Assembly (NCBI GenBank): GCA_900767645.1
Contig: CAAFZY010000021.1
Coordinates: 17,013-81,012, forward strand
Source: Alphaproteobacteria bacterium
GTDB lineage: Bacteria; Pseudomonadota; Alphaproteobacteria; RF32; CAG-239
Length of the DNA: 64,000 nucleotides
Reading direction: 5' to 3'
The notes below the pieces were generated by a model. It had not been told where the DNA came from, made no database searches, and worked only from the letters and a program-made list of their open reading frames with translations. Of this stretch, positions 8,500 through 15,693 are shown in pieces (the stretch's first letter is position 1; each line of letters begins with the position of its first letter). A program made the position numbers and the translations under genes.

Positions 8500-9720
8500 A
8501 TGCAACAAACACCTAAAGGATTACGTCTGCAAATTGCTTTATTAGGGCGGGTTAATGCCGGAAAATCGAGTTTTTTGAACTTGGTTACCGGTCAAGATAT
8601 TTCTATTACCTCTGATGTTGCAGGAACGACTACCGATGTGGTTGAAAAAGCGCAAGAGCTTTTGCCGATTGGACCGGTTTTGTGGCTCGATACCGCAGGT
8701 TTTGGTGATGACACCAAACTTTCAGATAAAAGAATTGAAAAAACAATAAAAGTTTTAGACCGTGCCGATGTGGCGGTTTTGGTGTGCGAGGGTGATAAAA
8801 TCGGCAAAATCGAACGCAAGATAATAGAGCAAATTGAAGCAAAGAAAATTCCGTTGATTGTGGTATTTAACAAAGCAGATATTCGCAAAGTGAAAAATCC
8901 GGAAGGGGCTATTGTTGTAAATTCATTGGATAAAAGTTCGCGAGACAAAGTTTTAAACGAACTGAAAGCGGCTTTAATTAAAGTATGTCCGGAAGATATG
9001 CTTAATCCGCCGGCATTGCTCGGTGATTTAGCGCCTCAGCATGGTACGGTGGTGATGATTGTGCCGATAGATTACGAGGCGCCGAAAGGGCGGATTATCT
9101 TGCCGCAGGTGCAGGCTATTCGCGATTGTTTGGATTATAATCAGACTGTGATCGTGGTAAAAGAAAACGATTACGCGGCAACTTTACAAAACTTAAAGAA
9201 AGCGCCTGATTTGGTGGTTTGCGATTCGCAAGTGGTCAATAAAATGGTTGAGGAAACTCCGCAACAGGTTAAATGCACAACATTTTCGGTTTTAATGGCG
9301 CGCTTAAAGGGCGATTTAGATAAATTGACCCAAGGAGCAGCGGCTATTTGGAACTTAGAGGACGGTGACAGGGTTTTAATTGCCGAATCGTGTACTCATC
9401 ATGCCATGAAAGATGATATCGGTACGGTTAAAATTCCTAACTTGTTAAAGTTGAAGACCGGTAAGGATTTGATTATTGACCATGTTTCAGGCTGCGAATT
9501 CCCTTATAATTTGGATAAATATAATCTGGTTATTCAGTGCGGCGGTTGTATGCAAAATAGGCGCGAAATATTATCGCGCATAAATAAATGTGAACAGGTG
9601 AAGGTGCCGATTACCAATTACGGAATTTGTATCTCAGAGTTGCAGGGCGTGTTGGCAAGGGTTTTGGAACCTTTTGGCGATACTTATCACCGTTATGCCG
9701 CTCAAAAAGAGCGTAAGTGA
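8500..9720 (+). CDS. hydF: [FeFe]-hydrogenase maturation GTPase HydF
   Basis: Scaffold protein that assembles the 2Fe subcluster made by HydE and HydG and delivers it to the hydrogenase apoenzyme. The GTPase motifs are intact: GRVNAGKSS (P-loop), AGTTTD (G2), DTAGF (G3), NKAD (G4). In the C-terminal domain the cluster cysteines are C298 (ESCTHH) and C347 and C350 (QCGGC). The His that usually precedes the CxxC is Gln here. Length 406 is normal. Its client is probably the [FeFe] hydrogenase at 35709-37169; hydE and hydG are not in the window. Confidence 0.95.
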   Translation: MQQTPKGLRLQIALLGRVNAGKSSFLNLVTGQDISITSDVAGTTTDVVEKAQELLPIGPVLWLDTAGFGDDTKLSDKRIEKTIKVLDRADVAVLVCEGDKIGKIERKIIEQIEAKKIPLIVVFNKADIRKVKNPEGAIVVNSLDKSSRDKVLNELKAALIKVCPEDMLNPPALLGDLAPQHGTVVMIVPIDYEAPKGRIILPQVQAIRDCLDYNQTVIVVKENDYAATLQNLKKAPDLVVCDSQVVNKMVEETPQQVKCTTFSVLMARLKGDLDKLTQGAAAIWNLEDGDRVLIAESCTHHAMKDDIGTVKIPNLLKLKTGKDLIIDHVSGCEFPYNLDKYNLVIQCGGCMQNRREILSRINKCEQVKVPITNYGICISELQGVLARVLEPFGDTYHRYAAQKERK

Positions 9721-9756
9721 TTTTTTGTTGTATTTCAAATCATTAACGCAAAAAAC

Positions 9757-9782
9757 GATACAACTCGATACAAAATGATACA
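9757..9782 (+). repeat. three GATACA(A) direct repeats at exact 10-bp period
   Basis: GATACAA at 9757 and 9767 and GATACA at 9777, each 10 bp apart and so on one face of the helix. They lie about 80 bp upstream of the start at 9862 and could bind a regulator. No factor is identified. Confidence 0.5.
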
Positions 9783-9861
9783 TTTTTCTTCTTGTAAAAA
9801 AATATTTTATTAATTTTAATATTAGATAGGATTGATTTTAATATTAAACAAGGAGAGAATA

Positions 9862-11049
9862 ATGTTAGGAAAAACAAATTCAAATCTTAAAAGCGCCGGT
9901 GGCGGGGCAACCGTTACCGCGGTGAATAAAACCGGCGCGGCTATCAGCTCCGGCGATAAGGTGTGGATTAACAACGGCTCGCAAGTTGCGGGCAGCCAAT
10001 TGGCAGTTAATCAAGTGGCAAGTGGCGGAGTAATAGGACCGGTGATTGACCCGTCGGGAACTTTCGGTTGGTCAGCAAGCGTTAAATATTCGCTTACCGC
10101 CGATACAATTACCAAGCTAGGTGAAACTCCCGCCGGAATGAATGCGGGTAAAGTTGTTTATGGTGCCGGTAACAGTATGTTTCTTCACGGCGATACCGGT
10201 GCTCAACGTTGCGATAGTATTAATCAATATTCACTCGGTGATTTCAGCAACCTTATCACAAATGGCAGTTATATGTTGATAGGTAACGGAACCGGTACTC
10301 TTAAAAAGATTGACTTGAATACCGGCGAAGTGCTTAAAACTTATTCAAAAACAGCTTCAAACGAAGGGTGGTATGCTTCTTTCGGTAATATCATATATTA
10401 CTTTGGTTCCGGCGGAAGTACCGCTAAAAAATGGACGGTTGATGATGAAACTCTTAGCGTTACCGAAACATCTATTCCTTTTGACAACGGTGCTGTTATG
10501 TATCCGCTTGGCGTTACTGCTGACGGAAAATATATAATATGCGGAAGACATACACAGTCAACATTTTCCACAGCCGCTTTTGTGCGCATTGTTGAGCGTA
10601 TCAGTGAAGACCATCTTAAAAGTTTGCCTGAAAATGAAATACCGGCAGATTTACAGCCTTATTTCACCACTAAAAAAGGATTTATCAGCTTTAACCCCAA
10701 CAACGGGGTTTTGGCAGTGGTAGTATCGCCGACCGATTATGTTGTTATGCAATATAAAAACGGAGTTTGGCATAAGTTAAACATTGATTTGGGTTATCCT
10801 GAAAACGCAACGGGAGTTACTTGCGGTGTAAGTTTCAGCAACGATATGAATCGTTGTTCTATCGGCTATAAAGCCACAAACACCGGAACTTCCACAAATG
10901 CACATTTTGTAAACTTAACCACAGTTACCGGATATGTTGCTGTTCCGTATAAGCCTTATAATATCAGTGCTGAAACGGTAACAGGCTATGCTAAAGGTGC
11001 GGCAAGTGTTGACGGCTCGTTCGAGGCGAGCGTGGCAAGTGCTGAATAA
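9862..11049 (+). CDS. beta-rich protein, propeller- or phage-tail-like, function unknown
   Basis: 395-residue Gly/Thr/Ser-rich protein. The frame opens upstream at a TTG, but AAGGAG lies directly before the ATG at 9862, which is chosen. The N-terminus (VTAVNKTGAAISSGDKVWINN) resembles segments of phage structural or surface proteins. The middle and C-terminal parts have repeated short strands with turns (KKIDLNTGEVLKTY, KYIICGRHTQ, FISFNPNNGVLAVVV) suggestive of a beta-propeller. No signal peptide or membrane anchor is seen. It stands alone, with its own terminator. I cannot assign a function; a cytoplasmic or phage-derived origin is possible. Confidence 0.6.
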   Translation: MLGKTNSNLKSAGGGATVTAVNKTGAAISSGDKVWINNGSQVAGSQLAVNQVASGGVIGPVIDPSGTFGWSASVKYSLTADTITKLGETPAGMNAGKVVYGAGNSMFLHGDTGAQRCDSINQYSLGDFSNLITNGSYMLIGNGTGTLKKIDLNTGEVLKTYSKTASNEGWYASFGNIIYYFGSGGSTAKKWTVDDETLSVTETSIPFDNGAVMYPLGVTADGKYIICGRHTQSTFSTAAFVRIVERISEDHLKSLPENEIPADLQPYFTTKKGFISFNPNNGVLAVVVSPTDYVVMQYKNGVWHKLNIDLGYPENATGVTCGVSFSNDMNRCSIGYKATNTGTSTNAHFVNLTTVTGYVAVPYKPYNISAETVTGYAKGAASVDGSFEASVASAE

Positions 11050-11071
11050 AAACAGCCTAAAGGCGGAAAGG

Positions 11072-11097
11072 AAAGGGGCGGAAACGTCCCTTTTTTA
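11072..11097 (+). terminator. Rho-independent terminator after the 9862 gene
   Basis: Stem AAAGGGGCG / CGTCCCTTT with a GAAA tetraloop (one G-U pair), followed by a T run. Confidence 0.8.
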
Positions 11098-11183
11098 TAT
11101 GATTAATCATTATTTAGATATCCGGATGGTGTTTGAGTTGCATATGTAAAAAAATAATAACAGCTTGTAAAGTTAAGTTTTAT

Positions 11184-11208
11184 GATTATTATAAAATAGA
11201 TAATAATC
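11184..11208 (+). promoter_or_regulatory. inverted repeat, candidate operator of desulfoferrodoxin gene
   Basis: Perfect 9-bp inverted repeat GATTATTAT-N7-ATAATAATC, 15 nt before the dfx start and just upstream of the AAGGAGG ribosome-binding site. Its AT-rich dyad recalls PerR/Fur-type boxes, but the regulator is unknown. Confidence 0.5.
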
Positions 11209-11223
11209 TTTAAGGAGGCTAAA

Positions 11224-11598
11224 ATGGAATTTTACAGATGCAATCATTGCGGAAATATTGTTACTTTATTACACAATTCCGGCGCGCCGCTTTCGTGTTG
11301 CGGCGAACACATGGAAAAAATACCGGAAAATACGGTTGATGCTTCGGCTGAAAAGCATGTGCCGGTTATTAAACAAACCGGTAATAATGTAGTGGTAAAA
11401 ATCGGAAGTATTCAGCACCCGATGGAGCCGAAACATTACATTATGTGGATTATTTTGGAAACAAAAACCGGCTATCAATTAAAACATTTAAGAGCAGGTG
11501 AGGCGCCGGAGGCAATTTTTGAGCTTACTGCTGATGATGAAGTTGTAAAAGCGTATGAATATTGCAATATTCACGGCCTGTGGAGTGTTGCTTTATAA
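11224..11598 (+). CDS. dfx: desulfoferrodoxin (superoxide reductase)
   Basis: Reduces superoxide to hydrogen peroxide without releasing oxygen, a defence of anaerobes and microaerophiles. The 124-residue protein has both iron sites. Centre I (desulforedoxin-like, residues 1-36) shows CNHC and a CC pair followed by GEHM. Centre II shows EKHVP, the QHP motif, and the C-terminal CNIHGLW that supplies Cys and His ligands. The active-site Lys of EKHVP is present. It is monocistronic with a good AAGGAGG ribosome-binding site and an inverted repeat in its leader. Confidence 0.96.
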   Translation: MEFYRCNHCGNIVTLLHNSGAPLSCCGEHMEKIPENTVDASAEKHVPVIKQTGNNVVVKIGSIQHPMEPKHYIMWIILETKTGYQLKHLRAGEAPEAIFELTADDEVVKAYEYCNIHGLWSVAL

Positions 11599-11656
11599 GA
11601 AAATTTTTGCCCAAACTCTCTATTTTTAACAAAATTTAAAAAGTTAAAAAAATCAG

Positions 11657-11685
11657 TTGACGAAAAGGAAAAGATACGTTAAATA
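11657..11685 (+). promoter_or_regulatory. sigma70-type promoter of tRNA-Ser
   Basis: TTGACG at 11657-11662, 17-bp spacer, TAAATA at 11680-11685; the tRNA begins 13 bp downstream. Confidence 0.75.
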
Positions 11686-11698
11686 TAGTCGCAACCAC

Positions 11699-11787
11699 GG
11701 AGAGTTGGCAGAGTGGTAATGCAGCGGATTGCTAATCCGTCATCGTGTTAAAGCGATGCACAGGTTCGAGTCCTGTACTCTCCGCCA
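11699..11787 (+). tRNA. tRNA-Ser(GCT)
   Basis: Folds as a class II tRNA: acceptor GGAGAGT/ACTCTCC, discriminator G, encoded CCA at 11785-11787, anticodon loop TTGCTAA with anticodon GCT, and a long variable arm with stem CATCG/CGATG. T arm CAGG-TTCGAGT-CCTG. Reads AGC/AGT serine codons. Confidence 0.97.
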
Positions 11788-11789
11788 TT

Positions 11790-11818
11790 AAAAAAGGAAA
11801 CGCAAGTTTCCTTTTTTT
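11790..11818 (+). terminator. terminator of tRNA-Ser
   Basis: AAAAAGGAAAC-GCAA-GTTTCCTTTTT hairpin with continuing T run, immediately after the CCA end. Confidence 0.85.
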
Positions 11819-11845
11819 GTTGTTTGAAATTTGAGAGTATAAGAG

Positions 11846-12106
11846 ATGAACATATTTGCTGAAATTGTCGGTTATATTGCCGGATTATGCATCGCGACAT
11901 GCTTTTTGCCGCAAACATTACAGACTATCAAAAGTAAAAACGTAAAAGACCTGTCATTAATAAGCTATATCATTTATTGCACCGGAATGATTTGTTGGGT
12001 GGTTTATGGTATTTATTTACACTCCGTGCAGATGATTTTGTTTAATTTGATTTCACTTTATTTTGCCGGCACCATTTTATATATGATTATCCGTTATAAA
12101 AAATAA
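11846..12106 (+). CDS. SemiSWEET family sugar transporter
   Basis: 86-residue membrane protein with three predicted helices (about residues 6-24, 36-57 and 62-82), the size of a single triple-helix-bundle SemiSWEET. The PQ-loop motif FLPQTLQTIKSKNVKDLS sits at the end of helix 1, and the IYCTGMICWVVYGI segment fits helix 2 with the conserved Trp and Tyr. SemiSWEETs work as dimers and move mono- or disaccharides across the inner membrane. It lies just after tRNA-Ser and its terminator, and upstream of pilin A. Substrate is not deducible. Confidence 0.88.
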   Translation: MNIFAEIVGYIAGLCIATCFLPQTLQTIKSKNVKDLSLISYIIYCTGMICWVVYGIYLHSVQMILFNLISLYFAGTILYMIIRYKK

Positions 12107-12167
12107 ACTTTAAAAACAATAAGTTAGTCTCCTGTTAGACTGGATTATGAGCACCCCGCCTTCGGCA

Positions 12168-12183
12168 CCCCTCCATAGAGGGG
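12168..12183. repeat. intergenic hairpin element
   Basis: CCCCTC-CATA-GAGGGG stem-loop within a GC-rich intergenic patch (12150-12195) that contrasts with its AT-rich surroundings. It looks like a dispersed intergenic repeat, but only one copy is seen here. It may also end the SemiSWEET transcript, although no T run follows. Confidence 0.4.
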
Positions 12184-12206
12184 AATTTTAACCCGCGGCT
12201 TTAAAT

Positions 12207-12300
12207 ACAACTTATACACACCCCGGACTCGTAAATATTGCAAAAAAAAAACGCGGAGTAAAATCTTTTCAGAATTAACTTTTTGAGGAGATTTTTGATT
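12207..12300 (+). promoter_or_regulatory. pilin leader, copy A (94 bp)
   Basis: First of four related leaders (others at 51910, 56190, 63458). It holds a TTATACACA nonamer (12212-12220) that matches the DnaA-box consensus, an invariant ACTCGTAAATATTGC core, a run of ten A, candidate promoter TTGCAA (12238)-15 bp-TAAAAT (12259-12264), and a GAGGAG ribosome-binding site. Intact copies A, C and D are exactly the same length up to the ATG. Confidence 0.75.
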
Positions 12301-12930
12301 ATGTATACACAATCCGGTCGGTCTATGGTGGAGATGCTTGGCGTTTTGGCGATTATCGGCGTTCTGTCAGTCGGCGCTATCGCCGGTTACTCCAAGGCAA
12401 TGATGAAATACAAACTAAATCAGCACGCTCAGGCGGTAAGTATGCTGATTAATAATGTGCTGCAGCTAAAAGGGCAACTGCAATATGAACCTGATACCGA
12501 AACATGTTATGGCGAATTGTTTAAAAAGATGAACTTACTGCCTGATGGAATAAATTATGTTACCAATTGCGGTCTGACAGAAAAGTGGTTTAACGGTAAT
12601 ATCAGTATTTATTATAACAACAGTCCAACAGGAACAAGGCAAAATAATTTTGGCGGGCTTATATTCAGTCTTCCGGTATCATCGCAAGGCGAGGAGATAT
12701 GCCGCAATATTTTGTTTGCGGCAAAAGAAAACGCCGCTAATTTATGGCAGGTTGAGTTGGTAAAGCGAACATCAGATTCCGTCGCTATATATCCGGAAAA
12801 AGCGCTTTTAGGTAATAATTATTGCGAAAAAGGTGAAAAATGCCTAAACAATATGACCTTGAATGATACAGATGTTGCTTGCAATATATGCGATGGAGAA
12901 TCATGCTCTTTGTATGTGCTGTATGAATAA
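12301..12930 (+). CDS. prepilin-like protein A (type IV pilin/pseudopilin N-terminus)
   Basis: 209-residue predicted prepilin. The frame opens upstream at a TTG, but the ATG at 12301 follows GAGGAG and gives the six-residue leader MYTQSG. Prepilin peptidase would cut G|RSMVE, leaving the Glu at +5 that is conserved in type IV pilins; the N-methylated residue would be Arg rather than Phe. A hydrophobic helix of about 20 residues follows, then a variable globular domain with the motif EICRNILFAAKENAANL and six cysteines near the C-terminus. Shares its N-terminal 35 residues almost exactly with the genes at 56284 and 63552. No pilus assembly genes are in the window. Confidence 0.85.
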   Translation: MYTQSGRSMVEMLGVLAIIGVLSVGAIAGYSKAMMKYKLNQHAQAVSMLINNVLQLKGQLQYEPDTETCYGELFKKMNLLPDGINYVTNCGLTEKWFNGNISIYYNNSPTGTRQNNFGGLIFSLPVSSQGEEICRNILFAAKENAANLWQVELVKRTSDSVAIYPEKALLGNNYCEKGEKCLNNMTLNDTDVACNICDGESCSLYVLYE

Positions 12931-13099
12931 CCTGCCAATTTATAAAATAATGCGCTTTGTGCGTATTCAGCCGGTACAAGTAGAATAAAATCTTTCACAG
13001 AACAGAAAAACAATTAAATAAATTTATCAAACTAAAGGGGTGATTACAAAACATGCTTTTGTCGCATAATGTATATTATGTATACAAAACGGGCGGAAA

Positions 13100-14680
13100 T
13101 TACAATAAAGAGGCTTTTATCAGTGTTTTGGCGTATTCTGACTGCGGTTTCTTAAATACATTGTCCGTAGCGCCTTGCTCAATAATTTGTCCGTCTTTCA
13201 TCACGGCAACGCTATCTGCAATCGCTCGCACAGCACGCATATCATGCGATATAAACACATATGCAATATTGAACTTTTGTTGCAAACTATTAAGCAAATC
13301 AATGATTTGTGCCTGAATAGTTACATCAAGCGCTGAAGTCGGCTCATCTAAAATTACCAGTTTAGGATTAACTATCAAAGCTCTGGCGATGGCTATACGC
13401 TGCCGCTGTCCGCCTGAAAATTCATGCGGATATTTGTATAAGTCATCTGCGCTTAAACCTACTTCAGATAACATTGTAATAACTTTTTGCGTAATTTCTT
13501 CTTGTTTCAAACGCGGAAAATGCACTTTTAAGCCTTCAGATATAATTTCAAGCACATTTAAGCGCGGATTTAAAGAATTGTACGGATCCTGAAACACAAT
13601 TTGCACGTTTTTACGAAACTCACGGCTTTTAATTTCAAGTCCTGCTAATTGTATTTTGCCGGAAAATTTAATCATATCGGCTAAACACATACCCAACGTG
13701 GTTTTACCGGAGCCGCTCTCGCCGACTATGCCTAACGTTTGTCCCGAACAAAGCGCTAAAGACACATTGTTTACGGCATACAAACGCTTGGTTATCTTTC
13801 CGAAAAAGTTTTTTTCAAGAGGATAAGCAACCGTTATGTTCTCAGCTTTTAATATTTTTTGCTCTTCGTATTTTTTGTTTGTTTTCAGTAAGCTGGAAGA
13901 ATGTATTAACCTTTTTGTATAATCATTTTGCGGATGTGAAAATATATATTCAGCCTCTCCGCTTTCAATAATTTTGCCATTGTGCATTACAATTATTTTA
14001 TCGGAAATTTTACGCACCAAACGCAAATCATGACTGATAAACAATATTGAAATATTAAGCTTATTTTTTAAATCAAGCAGCAAATTGATAATTTGCTCTT
14101 GAATAGTAACATCTAAGGCTGTGGTCGGTTCATCAGCGATTAAAATCTGCGGATTATTGGCGATTGCCATAGCAATCATCACGCGTTGCCGCTGTCCGCC
14201 GGAAAGTTCATGCGGATAAGCATTATATCTTGCCGCCGGATTTTTAATGCCGGCTAATTTCAAAAGCCTTACAGTTTGTCGTTTGGCTTGTTTTAGCGTC
14301 ATTTGTTGATGCGTAAGCAGATTTTCGGCCACTTGCTCGCCTACTCTGTGCAACGGATTTAATGACGACATCGGCTCTTGAAATATAAAGCCGATTTGTC
14401 CGCCGCGAATTTGCCTTAAATTTTGTTCCGGAGCACCAATCAGCTCCTCTCCGTTGAATCTGATTGAAGAATTGTCGGTGATTTCGGCTTTACCTTGCGG
14501 CAGTAAGCCTAATACAGACAGCGCGGTTACCGATTTACCGGAGCCGCTCTCGCCGACTATGCCTAAAACTTCGCCTTTTTTAAGGCTGAAAGCAATGTTA
14601 TCAACGGCAATAAACGGTGATTGATTATTACGTTTAAATATTACAGATAAATTTTTAACTTCCAACAAATTTTCGGTCAT
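13100..14680 (-). CDS. yejF: oligopeptide/microcin C ABC transporter, dual ATPase YejF
   Basis: 526-residue protein with two fused ABC ATPase domains, as in YejF. Domain 1 has Walker A GESGSGKS (about residue 41), signature LSGGQRQR and Walker B ILIADEP; domain 2 has GESGSGKT (about residue 320), FSGGQRQR and LVILDEP. Each is followed by the C-terminal extension of oligopeptide importers. It energises peptide uptake through an inner-membrane permease pair. It overlaps yejE by 4 bp. YejA (binding protein) and YejB (second permease) are not adjacent, so they must lie elsewhere or be replaced. Confidence 0.92.
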   Translation of the reverse strand: MTENLLEVKNLSVIFKRNNQSPFIAVDNIAFSLKKGEVLGIVGESGSGKSVTALSVLGLLPQGKAEITDNSSIRFNGEELIGAPEQNLRQIRGGQIGFIFQEPMSSLNPLHRVGEQVAENLLTHQQMTLKQAKRQTVRLLKLAGIKNPAARYNAYPHELSGGQRQRVMIAMAIANNPQILIADEPTTALDVTIQEQIINLLLDLKNKLNISILFISHDLRLVRKISDKIIVMHNGKIIESGEAEYIFSHPQNDYTKRLIHSSSLLKTNKKYEEQKILKAENITVAYPLEKNFFGKITKRLYAVNNVSLALCSGQTLGIVGESGSGKTTLGMCLADMIKFSGKIQLAGLEIKSREFRKNVQIVFQDPYNSLNPRLNVLEIISEGLKVHFPRLKQEEITQKVITMLSEVGLSADDLYKYPHEFSGGQRQRIAIARALIVNPKLVILDEPTSALDVTIQAQIIDLLNSLQQKFNIAYVFISHDMRAVRAIADSVAVMKDGQIIEQGATDNVFKKPQSEYAKTLIKASLL

Positions 14681-15693
14681 CGGTTTTTCCTTGCGTCAAA
14701 AGCATCGCGCACGCCCTCACCGATAAAAATCAGCAAAGTTAATAATCCGGATAAAACAATAAAAATGGTTATGCCAATCCATGGCGCTTGTAAGTTATCT
14801 TTGCCTTGCCGAACTAAATCGCCCAAGGACGGATACTCGTTTGATAACCCCAAGCCCAAGAAGTCAAGCGAGGTTAGCGCTACAATGGCTTCCGATAAAA
14901 TAAACGGAATAAAAGTTACGCTTGTGACTAAAGTATTTGGCAGTATGTGTCTGAAAATAATGCGAAAATTGCCAACTCCCAGAGCTTTGGCCGCTGCCAC
15001 ATATTCAAAATTGCGAGTGCGTAAAAATTCTGCGCGCACCATAGAAGTTAATGACGTCCACGAAAACAGCATTAAAATCAGTAAAATGGTCCAAAATGTG
15101 GGCAAAAATACGCTGGCGACAATGATTAAAATAAAAAGTTGCGGTAATGATTCCCATATTTCAATAAAGCGCTGCAAAATTAAATCTACCTTACCGCCGA
15201 AATATCCTTGAACAGCGCCGATTACAATACCGATAATCGAAGAAAATGCCGTTAGTAAAAAAGCAAACAATACCGACAGCCTGATGCCGTACAAAATGCG
15301 GGCGGCAATATCTCTGCCCTCATCATCGGTGCCTAAAAGATGGTGCTTATTAGGAGCAGACGGCACCGGAGTGTTAATTTCATAGTCAACGGTATTATAT
15401 GAAAAAGGTATCGGCGGCATTAACATCCAACCGTTGTTTTTTATATTATCTGCAATGTACTTATCCTGATAATCGGCAGGAGTCGGAAAATCGCCGCCGA
15501 AAAATTCATCTGTATAGGTTGTGGCTATCGGAAAATAAAATTGCCCTTTATACTTTAATAACAGAGGTTTATCATTGGCGATAAGTTCTGAAAACAACGA
15601 TATGGTAAAAACCAAAATAAAGATTACGGCTGAAATTTTAGCACGTTTATTTTGCTTAAAAGCATTAAAGCGTTGTTTCCAAACCGGACTCAT
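14677..15693 (-). CDS. yejE: oligopeptide/microcin C ABC transporter permease YejE
   Basis: 338-residue inner-membrane permease of the DppC/YejE type. A first helix near residues 20-38 is followed by a long periplasmic segment with the YejE-like HHLLGTDDEGRD motif (about residue 125), then five further helices. The EAA loop region reads EYVAAAKALGVGNFRIIFRHILPN. Length and motif agree with YejE rather than generic DppC. It overlaps yejF (4 bp) and the upstream membrane-protein gene (4 bp), so all three are translationally coupled. Confidence 0.92.
   Translation of the reverse strand: MSPVWKQRFNAFKQNKRAKISAVIFILVFTISLFSELIANDKPLLLKYKGQFYFPIATTYTDEFFGGDFPTPADYQDKYIADNIKNNGWMLMPPIPFSYNTVDYEINTPVPSAPNKHHLLGTDDEGRDIAARILYGIRLSVLFAFLLTAFSSIIGIVIGAVQGYFGGKVDLILQRFIEIWESLPQLFILIIVASVFLPTFWTILLILMLFSWTSLTSMVRAEFLRTRNFEYVAAAKALGVGNFRIIFRHILPNTLVTSVTFIPFILSEAIVALTSLDFLGLGLSNEYPSLGDLVRQGKDNLQAPWIGITIFIVLSGLLTLLIFIGEGVRDAFDARKNR

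Noticed and set aside
12212..12220. DnaA-box-like nonamers as evidence of a replication origin
   Set aside because: Boxes are single, 4 to 40 kb apart and each tied to a pilin leader; no cluster, AT-unwinding region or dnaA/dnaN nearby.
12931..13099. Possible fifth pilin leader (AAAATCTTTCACAG near 12988)
   Set aside because: Only about 15 bp resemble the leader tail; the TTATNCACA box, invariant core and A tract are absent.
13053..13316. Plus-strand frame overlapping the 3' end of yejF
   Set aside because: It is the complement of a well-supported ABC ATPase gene; composition follows yejF codon positions.
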